This document shows, one piece after another, positions 41,126 to 53,126 of a stretch of 64,000 nt of DNA. Location of the stretch: contig CAJNDS010002146.1 in NCBI GenBank assembly GCA_905221605.1, forward strand, positions 760,906-824,905, read 5' to 3'. Below the pieces are notes generated by a model. The model saw only the letters and a program-made list of their open reading frames with translations. It ran no database searches and was not told the DNA's origin. Position 1 is the stretch's first letter. Each line of letters begins with the position of its first letter. This DNA comes from Symbiodinium natans. Taxonomy: Eukaryota > Sar > Dinophyceae > Suessiales > Symbiodiniaceae. Made by a program: the position numbers and the translations under genes.

Positions 41126-41750
41126 TTCTAGGGGTCCCACTCTGTGGATTGATACGTTCCCTTTGTTGCGTTGACGGGCGTGCGGTTTTGTGTCTTGCAC
41201 TACACCTAAACCCTAAACCCTAAACCCCAAACCCCAAACCCAAAACCCTACACCCTAAACCCTAAACCCTAAAGCAGCAAGCAGAAGACGCCAGCCGCAA
41301 GCACCAGAGCAAGCAAACGCGAACCCCGAATGCCCAGGCCCTGAACCCTACAACGCGGCTTCGGGTGTAGGCGTGCAGCTTAGAATCCGAAACCGCTATG
41401 AACCCTGCACTAGGAAACCCTAAACCCTAAACCCTAAATCCTGAATCCAAAACTCTAAACCCTAGACCCTAGACCCTAGACCCAGGTTAGGGCTGTGAGT
41501 TTTGAGTTTAAGGCTCAGGGCTCAGGCTTGCGAGGTTGAAAGCGCTCAGAGTCTTAGAGCTTTCCAAGTCCAAAGGCCCTTAAGCCCAAACGTGTTTGGA
41601 AGCCCTTCTGACTTAGTAAGTCTTCTTATTGTTCCATATAGAAATCCTATAATAAGGATCCCCATAATCCAGCTTTCTAACGCTACTTAGGGTTTAAGGT
41701 TCAGGGTTTAGGGTTTAGGACGAAGTCGAAAGGGCTTCCAAGTGGGCTGC

Positions 41751-41778
41751 CTGGCACCAGCAAGGGGCGTTCCAGGGC
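41751..41778 (-). CDS. Secreted-protein gene, probable exon 5
   Basis: Acceptor CTGCAG|G then ALERPLLVP; donor either CCAG|GC here or CTG|GT seven bases earlier. Continuation is uncertain. Confidence 0.4.
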
Positions 41779-42134
41779 CTGCAGACAGGGGCGTCACAGC
41801 GCTAAAGACAAAGGCTTAGGGTTTAAGGTTTAAGGTTTAGGGTTTAGGGTTTAGGGTTTAGGGTTTAGGGTTTAGGGTTTAAGGTTTAGGGTTTAGGGTT
41901 TAGGGTGCGGTTTAGGGTTCAGGGTCTTTGGAGTCGAGTCCTTTTCGGTGTTGCAAGGAGGGCTAGAGGCAGAGAGGTTTCGCTGTAGGGGTAGTTGGAG
42001 GAGTCGGGGGCTTAAATGGACGAAGTCAGGGGCTTAAAGAGGCCAAAGGGTTTAATTAGGATTGTGGCTTAGGTGGTGGGTCGGGATTATCGGATTATGG
42101 AGCTTATCCTAGACCCTAAACCCAGCCCTGACAC

Positions 42135-42199
42135 CTTGGAGGCTCTGGGCTTGGGGTGCTGCGTGGTTCCTTTGGTGGCGATGGCTTCCAACCTAGACC
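42135..42199 (-). CDS. Secreted-protein gene, exon 4
   Basis: Encodes SRLEAIATKGTTQHPKPRAS. Strong acceptor CTTTTCAG|G and donor AAG|GT, in phase with exon 3. Confidence 0.6.
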
Positions 42200-42650
42200 C
42201 TGAAAAGAAGCCCAGGCAATACGGGGGTTTACGAAAAATAGGGTTCAGGGTTTAGGGTTTAGGGTTAAATAGACCCCCCAAATAGTAGGATCCACATATA
42301 ATAAGGACACCAAAAAAATCCCCCCCCTATTCTCGGAAACCCACATATCTGGGAAGCCCACCAAGGAGTCAGCAGCCATAGCTACCGCAACTACAAATAC
42401 CCCGGGTTTAGGGTTTAGGGTTTAGGGCTACGACTCTCGAAGTCTGTGAAGTATACTGTTGGCATCGCATAGGTGGTGCGCGATTCTCTTTGCTGTGCGC
42501 GAGGACTTCTGGGAAGCCCACATGCATGCCATGACGTACCCTGAAGCCTATAAACCCTGTACATGTGGCATCTACGGGCCTAAACTTTGAGCTGAAATGA
42601 AGCTGCGGCACGGCAAGTGCCATCGTCCCACCTTTACCTCTTTCATCTGC

Positions 42651-42714
42651 ACAACAAATACACAACAGAATTCTCGGGCTCCGGGAATACGAACTGTTCC
42701 ACGTGAGCAGGCAC
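42651..42714 (-). CDS. Secreted-protein gene, exon 3
   Basis: Encodes VPAHVEQFVFPEPENSVVYL. Acceptor CCTGCAG|G in phase 0; donor TTGT|GC in phase 1 makes the junction codon TGG with exon 4. Confidence 0.6.
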
Positions 42715-42786
42715 CTGCAGGTGTGAGTGGTTGGCATGCACACTGCTTCCGTCAATGCTGCTGCTGATGGTGATCTATCGGCATAC

Positions 42787-42840
42787 CCTCAAGTACAAAT
42801 CCGGAGATGTCGCGAAGCCAACGAACCGGCACATGTCTTG
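42787..42840 (-). CDS. Secreted-protein gene, exon 2
   Basis: Eighteen codons in phase 0-0, including CRFVGFATSPDLYLR. Acceptor GCTAG|C, donor AGG|GTATGC. Third positions are G/C-rich. Confidence 0.6.
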
Positions 42841-43190
42841 CTAGCGTACTCTATACCCAGCTTTGAACCATGACAGGAACCTCATCGGCCTATTTACCAC
42901 TTAAGCACAAAACCCTAACGACTAAACCCCCTGAATTTGGTATCCAAGCCGACTGGAGTCGCTCCAAGTGAAGTGAGGATGCCATACCTTAAGCATCCCT
43001 TGTAAAGGTTTATACGGTTTCGGGTTTATGGTTCGGGGTTTGGGGGTTTTGGGTTTATCAGGGTTTGAGGGAACCTTTTACCCTAGGGCCCTAGGGTCTA
43101 GGGTTTAAGGTGATTAGGAACCCAATGCTCGTAGATGCCTTTCACAGGAATCTCTGCACTGTAGAGGTTTTGGCTCAGTGCCCACTTAGT

Positions 43191-43300
43191 CACTTGGAGG
43201 TTCATGGGTAGTAGGACATAGGTATGGTAAGTACACTTATAACCCTCTGTTGTAGGGCACTTCTAACTCTACTTGCACACTTCCGATGAACCTCGAAGTA
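43191..43300. mobile_element. MITE-A copy, short
   Basis: CACTTGGAGGTTCATGG ... GATGAACCTCGAAGTA, 110 bp. Confidence 0.7.
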
Positions 43301-43334
43301 GGGCTTAGCCTCTATACAGTCTGAAGCCCCAAAC

Positions 43335-43400
43335 CAGGCGTCCGGGCCGGATGCAGCCCACAAGGAGCAGAATCGTGATAGCAGGGAAGCGCAACATCAT
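43335..43400 (-). CDS. Secreted-protein gene, exon 1 (signal peptide)
   Basis: Starts MMLRFPAITILLLVGC..., a clear signal peptide; 22 codons, GT donor (CTG|GTTTGG) in phase 0. First exon of a minus-strand gene continuing to about 40 kb. Family not recognised. Confidence 0.65.
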
Positions 43401-43937
43401 AATGACGACCTATCGACACCCTTCTTTCCCCTAAACCCTAAACCCAAACCCAAAACCCTAAACCTTATGAACCCTCAACGCTAAAACCTAACACTCTGAG
43501 CAGGGCATGAGTTTTGGCCCCACAAGGCATGACCACCCAAGTTATTGACCACGAGTAGGCCGAATTGGGAAAGAGCGCAAAAATTTTTTGGGTTCAGGGT
43601 TTAGGGTTTAGGAGAATTCCTCTTCCTTAACTAATAACCGTTAAGGAATATACCGTAAATCATAACAAGAATCCCTATATTTCAGGCCTGTTTCAGGCTC
43701 ATTCCTGAATTGAGGGGTTCTGGGCTCCGCGAAGGGCACGTGTGAGTCGAGATGGCAATCACAGGTTTAGGGTTTAGGGTTTAGGGTTTACGGTTTAGGG
43801 TTTAGGGTTTAGGATTTAGGGATAGGGCTTTGGATCCGAGATTTAGATTTTAGGTTTTTTTGCGTTCCAGTATAGGATATGGGGTTCAGGGTTTAGGGCT
43901 TAGGGTTTAGGCTTCAGGTTTGAGAGTTGAGGGCTGG

Positions 43938-44041
43938 GGTTCCCTTATAACCCCTTAAAACCAAAAAGGTTTAGGGTTTAGGGTTTAGGGTTTAGGGTCT
44001 AGGGTTTAGGGTTTAGGGTTTAGGGTTACTCCTGGGTCAAG
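43938..44041. mobile_element. MITE-E (reverse) with its middle replaced by a telomeric array
   Basis: GGGGTTCCCTTATAACCCC..AAACCAAAAAGG, then a TTTAGGG array (43970-44027), then TACTCCTGGGTCAAG. Intact copies have about 25 bp (GTGCCC...CCTAGGC) at the array's position. Confidence 0.7.
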
Positions 44042-44621
44042 TTTTTTGGAGAGTTGTTCCTTTTGTTGAACACATGAGACCAGGCTTTCTTCTGGATATC
44101 GGTTGGGGGGACAGGGGTCTCTTGGATCGCTGTGGGGCCAAGCACCCTCAAATGAAGAAGGTATCACAACCCTAAACCCTAAACCCTAAACCTAAACCCC
44201 AAACCCTGGAGTAGCCCTAAACCCTAAACCCTCAACCCTAAACACCAGAAACTCGTTGGGGATCCCGACTATGAGCCTTAGACCTCCGACCCTGAGGTCG
44301 ATTCCTGAACAGCCTCGACACGAAACCCAAGGAGCCCTTATGAGCCATACTGAACCTCTCTACTTGAAGGTAAACCGTGCCACTTTAAGACCCCCTAGAC
44401 CCTAAACCCTAAACCCTAAACCCTAGACCCTAAACCCTAGACCCTAAACCCTAAACCCTAAACCCTAAACCCGAAACCCTGAACCCTAAACCCTAAACTC
44501 TCAGGGCCGACTCAGGGTCCTAGTAAACCCTAAACCCTATCAAGGAAAGCGAGCGCGCCAAATGGGGAGTCCTAGCCCGAAAGCAAGCCTGCCACAGTGG
44601 GATCCAGGGTTGTTGATGGCT

Positions 44622-44746
44622 GCTTAGGGTTTAGGGTTTAGGGTTTAGGGTTTAGGGTTTAGGGTTTAGGGTTTAGGGTTTAGGGTTTAGGGTTTAGGGT
44701 TTAGGGTTTAGGGTTTAGGGTTTAGGGTTTAGGGTTTAGGGTTTAG
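44622..44746. repeat. Telomeric array (TTTAGGG)
   Basis: About 17 perfect units. Confidence 0.95.
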
Positions 44747-44785
44747 GTTGTTTTTTGGATTTGGGGGGTGGGGCTGATTGTTTAG

Positions 44786-44835
44786 AGCAACCCACCGTTG
44801 AAGCCTGCAACCGGCCAATGGTGATGGCCAGCAGG
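44786..44835 (-). CDS. Exon-like segment (NAHSHLLAITIGRLQ)
   Basis: Ends in donor CAG|GC. Same strand as, and downstream of, the CAP-Gly exons, together with similar segments at 45583-45633 (LQPHGTSKKFLAQ), 44241-44275 (LIVGIPNEFL) and 44050-44122 (IQETPVPPTDIQKKAWSHVF). Joins not resolved. Confidence 0.4.
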
Positions 44836-46221
44836 TGCGAGTGAGCGTTTTGGGCTCCTCACACTAGCCTAAACCCAAAACCCTACACCCCAAACTTTAA
44901 ACCCTAAACCCTTAACCCTACATCCTACGCCCTAAACGCTAAACCCGACCCTACACCGTAAACCCTGAAATGTATTCAGAGGGTGTTTTGGATCTGAAAC
45001 GCCCGGCTTGATGCCGGGTACGCACCGCCTGTGCCTACGAATTCTTCCCCAGCTACCTAGGGACTTTGAATACCTTTTGAGAGAAAATCATAGAGGGGCC
45101 TTTAAGAGAAGGTTGGGGTTTTAGGAGTTGTTCTCGTGTACGTTTATAGGGGCCAGAAGGGAATACCCTTAGAAGCTATTCCGACCCCAATATTTCGTTT
45201 AAAATTGCGGTAGGAACAAGCCTCGTAAACTTCAAAGTCCCAAAACGCCTAATCGTCCAGAACCCCAACCCCTAAGACCTTTCAACACCCTCAACCTGAC
45301 CACTAAACTTAACCCTAACCCCGAAACCCTAGACCCCTAAACCCCTTAACCCCCAAACCCTAAACCTTAAAGCCCTGAACCCTGAACTTCCTAAACCCCT
45401 GAACCCCTAAACCCCTAAACCCTGAACCCCTAAACCCCTAAACCCTAAACCCCAAACCCTAAACCCTGAACCCCTAAACCCTAAACCCCTAAACCCTAAA
45501 CCCTAAACCCCAAACCCTAAACCCCTGAACCCTAAACTTCCCAAACCCCTTAACCCTAAACCCCGAAATGCCCCGAACCCTCAGGTCCTGCGCCAGGAAC
45601 TTCTTCGAGGTGCCGTGAGGCTGTAACCTCAGCTGTCGGGGGTCTAGGGGCTTCGGGTGTACGTAGGGTTTAGGGTTTAGGGTTTATTTGGGGTTTTGTG
45701 TTCCACTCCGCCCCCCTCGAACCCTAAACCCCAACCCTAATTCCGATAAATAAACATAAAACAGCTCGAGCCCCTACTCCACCCCATTGAAAACCGCTAA
45801 GCCTAGGCTTAGGCCTAGGAAACAGTGGAACTCCCTAGGCCCTAATGTAATAGGGCTTAGCGTTTAGCGTTTAGCGTTTAGGGTTTCGGGTTCAGGAATA
45901 TCAAGTGAAACAGTCGAATAAACATATAAAGATCCTTACGTTAAGGGATATTTAAGAAGCTACCCAAACCCTAAACCCCTAAACCCTACAGCCTAAACCC
46001 CTAAAACCCAAAACCCCTAGACTTTAAGGGCTCTTTGCCCTGAGGCTGCGGGAGTTTCGGGGCTCTTGAGCCCAGGATGGGCTTGGTATTTGGGCCTTTC
46101 TGAGGGTTTAGGGTTTAGGGTTTAGGTTTTTGGGTTTAGGGTTTAGGGGGTGGTTTTAGGCTTTTAAGCTGTCCAGGCTATTTTTAGGGTTTAGGGCTTT
46201 TCGTCGTATTGACCTCATGCT

Positions 46222-46526
46222 GCTCGCTTGCATCCATTCATGCCGTGGAGAGCCACTGAGCCGAACGAGATGGAGTTGGATGACGTGCTTTGGCAACATC
46301 TCTCAAAAGACCCCACATGTTACATCGAGCAAGATGCCACAGAAATGTCAGAACTCTAACCCCTAAACCCTAAACCCTAAACCCTAAACCCTAAACCCTA
46401 AACCCTAAACCCCAAACCCCAAACCCTAAACCCTCACCCTTACGTTAACAGCTGAAACACACTGCAACTTGCAGCTTCGGGCTGTGGCATTGAGCCCTTG
46501 ATCAGGTGCCACTTAGTTCTATGGGT
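46222..46526. repeat. Duplicated segment, copy 2, interrupted by a telomeric array
   Basis: Matches 1870-2095 on both sides of a CCCTAAA array at about 46358-46444. Confidence 0.75.
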
Positions 46527-46962
46527 GGGTTTAGGGCTTAGGGTTTGGTGTTTAGGGACCTTCTAGGTATTTTTTTTTTTTTTTCGGGGGGGGGGGGGGT
46601 TGCGGACTGTTGACGTGTAGGGCCGTGAGGTTATTATTTAAGTTCCGAACTTGAGCCCTTGGAGAAGAAGTGAATCCACGGCTTACGCCAAAGCCCGAAG
46701 GCACTGGATCACTTGACGGACAACCTACCCTAAACCCCAAAACGAGCTTTGACAGCCTGGCTGGGACATATACCCTAAACCCTCTAAACCCTCTACGCCC
46801 TCTAAGCCATCTACACCCCAACATCCTACACCCCCTTGGGCTGGCACCTCGCGCGCGCGCGCTCGCGAAGATCCAGAAAGTGGCCGGATTTCTTGGGTCC
46901 CTTTGTCCCTTCTCGCTAAATCGACATCTTATTGGGATAAACTTGCTGTTTTTTTGTTTTTG

Positions 46963-47062
46963 TGCGGCTTGGTCTGAACTAGGGACCCGCAAGGATACGG
47001 GACTCCTCGCACGAAGCCCTCTCCCAACAGGGGAACTTCATATGTCATAACCCCCTGAACCC
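46963..47062. repeat. Dispersed repeat, copy 1
   Basis: GGCTTGGTCTGAA.TAGGGACC...CTCTCCCAACAGGGGAACTT, with CCCTAAA units just after it; copy 2 at 50757-50853 has the same arrangement. Confidence 0.7.
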
Positions 47063-47398
47063 CCTAAACCCTAAACCCTAAACCCTGAACTTTGAAGATG
47101 CATGTCTGGCTGCACTACCAGCGCCTTGGCTCATGGGACCACATGGCAGACGGCTGCAGATGGCTCTTGACAGGAAGGACATCTATACTGAACTTGGGAC
47201 ACTAGCTAAAATTAATATTTTAGCTTTCTTAGGAATAAAAGTACCCGAAACATAAAAAAACTATTTCCAGGTATCCCTAAGACGTTGACGAGACATTAAA
47301 CCGTAAAGCCTATAAGAACTCTAGTCAAGGAGGTACCTGTCCTCAACCCGACATCTTGTCAACTACTCCATTCGCCTTCTGTACAGAGAAATCTCTCA

Positions 47399-47703
47399 CC
47401 CTAAACCCTAAACCCTAAACCCTAAACCCTAAACCCTAAACCCTAAACCCTAAACCCTAAACCCTAAACCCTAAACCCTAAACCCTAAACTACCTTAAGC
47501 CCCCTGCCGGAGGCTCTTTAAAGGATCCCAGAGAGGGACCATAAGATTCCTTAAGGTAGTTACATGGTCGCTTCATCTGGGCCCCCACTTGGGCAACCCT
47601 GACCCTTCTATGCCCTGCAAAACCCTAAAACCTAAACCCTAAACCCTAAACCCTAAACCCTAAACCCTAAACCCTAAACCCTAAACCCTAAACCCTAAAC
47701 CCT
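47399..47703. repeat. Two telomeric arrays around a small inverted-repeat element
   Basis: CCCTAAA arrays at 47399-47489 and 47634-47703. AACTACCTTAAG and its complement bound 47488-47561, abutting the first array. Confidence 0.85.
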
Positions 47704-48938
47704 ACGGCGCAGTATGCCCTGCAAAACCCCAAGGGCCCAGACTTCAGAACCCTTTTGGAAGAAGGTAAGGGACCAGACTAAGGGACCCTAAACCCTAAAC
47801 CCCAAAACCCCAAAACCCTAAACCCTAAACCCTAAAGGTAAGGGACCATGTAACCCATGAGCTCGACAATCTGCAATCATTGGGGCCTTAAGGGAGGGGG
47901 GTTCATGAGGGGTAGGTACCTTATACCTTAGGGAAGCTTAGGGAGCCTTAGCGAGTAGCGGGGAGTATTAAGGAACTTTAGGATACTTGCGCCCCTAGAA
48001 GCCCCTTCCCTGAAGGACCCTATCATAGAAGGTACGGAAACCATGTAACTTCTTTTGTATCTGGAGCTTAGGTAGACGTAAGCCCTTTTGCAATCCCGAA
48101 GCCCGAAAAGTCCGGAAACCGAGGTTCCGAACCTTCTAGGGTTTATTTAGGGTTTAGGGCCTACTTGGAGGTTCACAAGTATACATATACCATATAACCC
48201 TTTTAGGGTAGTTGCAATTTATGACCTGAGTTGTAAATACTTATAAGTGCCCAACATCCAAGGTCAGCTTTTTCTTTAGAGTTACGGGTGTGTGGCGAAA
48301 TCCTGTGCAACACAAGGAGAATTAAGGCTTGCACTGGTCCTGGGCTTCACATGAAGCCCCCTAAACCCTAAACCCCAAACCCCAAACCCTCTAAACCCTA
48401 AACCCTAAACCCGGATCCGCTGTAAAGTAGAACTTCAGGTCTGGGCTTCGAGCTGATGCTTTTGGGAAGCATTGGCCTTACGTGGGGTTTAGGGGTTTGG
48501 GGTTTAGGGTTTAGGGTTTAGGGCTTCGGGTTCAGGACTTTGGGTTTCGTAGGGAAAATAGGCCCTCAGAATGATCGAAGACATAAACCCTACACCCCAA
48601 TGTCGCCACAACCTGGCACGGGCAGGTCACTCCACATCTTGGACGGTGCCGGAGTTTTTGCCGCAGGCTGGCATCAGGGTGGGGCAGAGATGTGATTCTG
48701 GATTTAGGCTTTGTGTGGGTATGGCTTGGGGGAACTTCCAAGAGTGTTGCTATTCCCTCCTGTCATATGAATTTCTTGGCGTGTCACTGCTCTTCCTACA
48801 TCCCAGCCTGTTCTTTGAGGTGGGTTTCTGGAAGTTGTTGCGGGGTTCCGGGTGATGACAGTCGCAACCAGCAAAACTCAGATGTCACGGGGCATTTCCT
48901 CAATAAGAACTCTATCTTCTACTGCAAGGAGAGATCAC

Positions 48939-48963
48939 TCGAAGTAAAGTCGCGCATGATCAC
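48939..48963 (-). CDS. CAP-Gly domain protein, probable third exon
   Basis: In phase after 49340-49367: G-DHARLYFE, equivalent to the domain's RYF strand. The usual KNDG motif is not visible, so the domain is divergent or an exon was missed. Acceptor ATCAAG|G, donor TCGA|GT. Confidence 0.45.
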
Positions 48964-49039
48964 CTTGATGTCAAGCGGGTTTAGGGTTTAGGGGTTAAGG
49001 TTTGGGGTTTGGGGTTTAGGGTTTAGGGTGCTTTTGACT

Positions 49040-49140
49040 CCTTGAAAGGTATGATGCATTGAGACGCATCTCGCGAAAAGAGTCCTCAACGGGTTGAGGC
49101 TTGGCAGGCACACTCTTCGCTGGTAACGTCTTGAAGTCAT
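49040..49140 (-). CDS. Exon-like segment near the CAP-Gly exons
   Basis: Frame reading FKTLPAKSVPAKPQPVEDSF then REMRLNASYL, with G/C-rich third positions. It does not join the CAP-Gly exons in phase as drawn. Confidence 0.4.
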
Positions 49141-49339
49141 GAAAACAACCATGACTTTGGGGTTTACCCCCTGACTCTTAAGATGGGGGTCGGAAGAATT
49201 ACTTATACCTTGTATACCCTTAGGCTCAAAATCGCCCCAAGAACCAACCGTTTACATGTAATGAGGCCTTTGGGCCTGAAAACAGGAGTCCTTAGAGCCG
49301 TAGGGTTTAGGAAGGGAACCGCTGAATCTTGGTCCGTGC

Positions 49340-49367
49340 CTTCATCCAGCTCCACGCCAACCCAGAC
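49340..49367 (-). CDS. CAP-Gly domain protein, exon with WVGVELDE
   Basis: Acceptor CTCCAG|G then VWVGVELDEG. Joined to 50126-50188 it gives FAAGVWVGVELDE, the diagnostic CAP-Gly run; donor GAAG|GC. Confidence 0.78.
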
Positions 49368-49876
49368 CTGGAGAGGACGAGCCGTTGAGGATTGCAAGAT
49401 CCTCCATTTCTGCTCAGTAGTGGGTTTGGGGTAGACAGGCCATTCTTGCGGGTGTTGTACTGGTGTAGGTATACAAGCCTCCATGCCTAAACCCCAAACC
49501 CCTAAACCCCTAAAAACCCCAAAAAACAAACAACTCCTAAACCCCAAACTCCTAGACGCCAAAACTCCTACATCCTAAATCCCTAAACCTCTGAACCCCT
49601 AAACTCCTAAATCCCTAAACCACACACTCCTAAACCCGAAATCCCTAAACCTCTGAACCCCTAATCCCTAAACCACTATACTCCTAAATCCTGAATCCCT
49701 GCCACCCGGAACCCTGAACTCCTAAACCCCTATATCCCTAAACCCCTAAACTCCCAAACCCTAAGCCCTACATCCCAAAACTCCTAAACCCGTAAACTCC
49801 CACACCCCAAACCCCTTCACCCCTAACCCCGAAACTCCTAAACCCCAACCTAAACCCTAAAATCCTAAAATCCTAA

Positions 49877-50030
49877 ACCCTAAAGCCTAAGCCCAAAACC
49901 CCAAAACCCCAAAACCCCAAAACCCCAAAACCCCAAAACCCCAAAACCCCAAAACCCCAAAACCCCAAAACCCCAAAACCCCAAAAACCCCAAAAACCCC
50001 AAAAACCCTCAAAACCCCTAAACCCTCAAA
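49877..50030. repeat. CCCCAAAA array
   Basis: About 14 perfect 8-bp units, a telomere variant unlike the surrounding CCCTAAA. Confidence 0.92.
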
Positions 50031-50125
50031 TGCCCTTTGCTGGGCTCCCGGAGGGTTTAGGGTTTAGGGTTTAGGGTTTAGGGTTTAGGGCTAAACCCTC
50101 AAATGCCCTTTGCTGGGCTCCCGGC

Positions 50126-50188
50126 ACCGGCAGCAAACTTTGTGCCGCCAGCGAAGCGTACGGTACCGAGGCGGCCGGCGACTGTGAC
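50126..50188 (-). CDS. CAP-Gly domain protein, exon with first half of domain
   Basis: Encodes VTVAGRLGTVRFAGGTKFAA(G), the G-T-V-R-F..G-x-x-F-A-x-G part of a CAP-Gly domain, which binds microtubule or EB-protein tails. Acceptor CTCAG|G, donor GGT|GC, phase 0-0. Confidence 0.75.
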
Positions 50189-52800
50189 CTGAGTCCCCAG
50201 AGAGAGACCAAAAACCCTTTTAAGGAACATATCCTAGGGTTTAGGGTGTAGGGTTTAGGGCTTTAGGGTGTAGATCCTTGGGATGTTCCTCCTTGTACTA
50301 ACAGTCCTTAATTAACCCTTATACCTAGGGCTTAGAGTTTAGGGTTTAGGGTTCAGGGTGCAGAGTCACTTTCGGGTTTGATAGGGTTTTTCATGTTGGG
50401 TTAGGGTTTAGGGGTTAGGGGTTAGGGTTTAGGTTTTAGGGTTTAGGCTTCTCCCCCTTCGGCCCCCGAACCCTCTTCGCAACATGGCTTTTAAAACCCG
50501 GGCCCGGAACCCTAACGCCTAATTTCTGGGTTTAGGGTTTCGGGTTTAGGGTTTCGGGGTGTTTTACATGTCCCTCCGAGACAGCTCAGCAACATCTGCT
50601 TATCACCAGAACCATCTATCTGCCCCACACCCGGCAAAATTCCAAAAGGTCAGGGCCCAGCGGTTTAGGGTTTAGGGTTTTGCACCCCACCTCCCCTTTA
50701 AAATTAAGCCTCCAGAACACTGGAGTTCGAGGGGGTAATTGGGCTTGCTGGTTCATGTGTGGCTTGGTCTGAATTAGGGACCCGCAAGGATACTCGACTC
50801 CTGGCGCCAAGCCCTCTCCCAACAGGGGAACTTTATATGAAATAACCCCCTAAACCCTAAACCCTAAGCCCTAAGCCCTAAGCCCTAAGCCCTAAGCCCC
50901 AAGCCCTAAACCCTAAACCCTAAACCCTGAGCCCTAAGCCCTAAGCCCGAAACCCCTAAACCCTAAACCCTAAACCCTACAGGGGGTGGGATTTACAGTG
51001 TTGGCCTTCCGTGATGCTGCAGCGTAGCAATGTGGGTATTCCCCAAAGTAGGGGTATCCCTTGTATACCCCAAATAGCCCCGTTCAGGGGGTTTAGGGTT
51101 TAGGGTTTAGGGTTTAGGGTTTAGGGTTTAGGGTTTAGGGTTTAGGGTTTAGGGTGACAAAATGCACAGGGCCTCACCGCAAAACTGGCTGGTTCTTGGT
51201 AGGGAATGGGGGAGTTAGGGCTCTTGTATGCCCTTGAAGGGAAACAGAATCCCCTTAAAGGGACCCCCAAAAAAGGGTGCCTCTCTTTTCGGAAACCCCC
51301 CAATGTAGCACTTGTCAGACTGTCAGAAAGATCAGATTCATAAGCCGAAAGTCCTCGTAAAGTTGAGTACCACCCATCCGACGGAAAAGGGGCGAAACTG
51401 CGCAGTCGCTTGGCTTGCCAAACTTGGAGCCTGACAAAACCACCCCGAAACCCCAAAACCCCTAGCAGTGAGCCCAATACCACTTAACTAAGCAATCGGC
51501 CAGGGGACTGACAACATATATTCTGATACTTAGAAACCCTAAACCCTAAACCCTACACCCAATGTCGAGCCCATGTGGCTCCTACTCATAGCAAGAGGGG
51601 TATCCCTAAACCCTAAACCCTAAACCCTAAACCCTAAACCCTAAACCCTAAACCCTAAACCCTAGAATGGGGCTCAGACCCGCTGGCCGAGCACGAAAGG
51701 AGCGTCTGCAGGAGCACCTTTGGCGAACAGTCAAAGGTTAAGCACCCTTTCATAGAACCTTAACAAAATAATATGTTTTATATCCGCTTGGGTTTATATG
51801 AACAAAAATTAAAAAAAATCCCAGGCGGGAAATAGTTAACAAACAGCACATGTGGGGTATGTAGTGCCAGACCCAAGAAGATCCTAGGAATAAAAAAGGT
51901 GCCCTTTTTGGATTCAAGTGGGTGAAAAAGGAAGCCCGAAACCCTGGAAAGGAATAAGGGCCTACTCTAGGTCCGAGAGAGGCACGAATGGAAAGTGTAT
52001 GAAGTGGGGCAAGTAGGGTTCATATCAATATTTTGTTGAGAGTATCCAGGTCTTCTTAGGGACATCGATGAGCGTTTTTGTGGGTCCTTTTGGGGAAAAC
52101 CTGCTGCATGTCGGGCTGAGGGTGTAGGGCTGACCCCAAGAGGTGAATGTGTGGGGTATTGTATAGCAGGTACTTCAGGCTCCCAACACTAAGGGCCCGT
52201 ATGAGAGACTTAGTTACACATTAAGCCCTGGAAGTACGAACATGTTTGCGGCGCAGGGTTTTGGCACTTCTGCCCCATCTCAACATTACGAATATTTGGG
52301 ACCACAAATATATATATATATATATATATATAGCTTTTGTCTATATAGACCCCCAAATGTGGATTCCTTAAAATTTCTAAGAAGGACCCCAGTAAGGTAC
52401 CCCAATTGTAGGAAACCCCCATTCCGCGTGAAGCAGAAGCGTGCCAGCCCCAAGCAGTGCAGCCCTTTGCAAAGGTCCTAAACCCTAAGCCCTAAGCCCT
52501 AAACCCTGAGCACAAAACGCGAGCTCCCAGCATAGATCCCCCAACTGACGAACTTGCTTAAGCGATAGCTACTTCTGCTGCGGCTTCAACCAGTGGATGA
52601 GACAAGCAAGCAGCAACATGACACAGAAGTTACCGGTTCTTAGTAACAAGGAGTTGGGGAATTCAAAGTCGGTACATGATATGATCCTTGACAGGACTAC
52701 AGGGGGGATAGAGGTACCTCATTCCCTAATTCCTATACAGAACTAGTGGGGGGAGCCCAGGTAAAGACAAAAAAAAACTGCAGTACAGCCACAACTGGTC

Positions 52801-52916
52801 TACTTGGAGGTTCATGGGTATGCATAAGCAGGGTTCTAAGTAGCACAACTACACCTAAAGCCTTTTTTAAGGGACCTATGTTTTTTATTGAAAGCTACCC
52901 AATGAACCTCCAAGTA
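52801..52916. mobile_element. MITE-A copy
   Basis: TA-CTTGGAGGTTCATGGGTA ... AATGAACCTCCAAG-TA. Confidence 0.78.
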
Positions 52917-53126
52917 GGGTTTAGGATTCACTCTGCCGCTGAAACACCAGCTTGGGAGCTTGGCTCAGCCTGCGAGTTTCTGGCCATGGCTTGCAGGACG
53001 CGGTTTGGGGGTTCAGGGGTTTAGGGGTTTTCTTAATCCCTGTTCCCCTAGGAAGAAAAAAGGATCCTTTGTGTTTGTATAAAAGAAAGCCCATATCCCA
53101 AAAAGCAAAAAGGATCCCTAACACTG

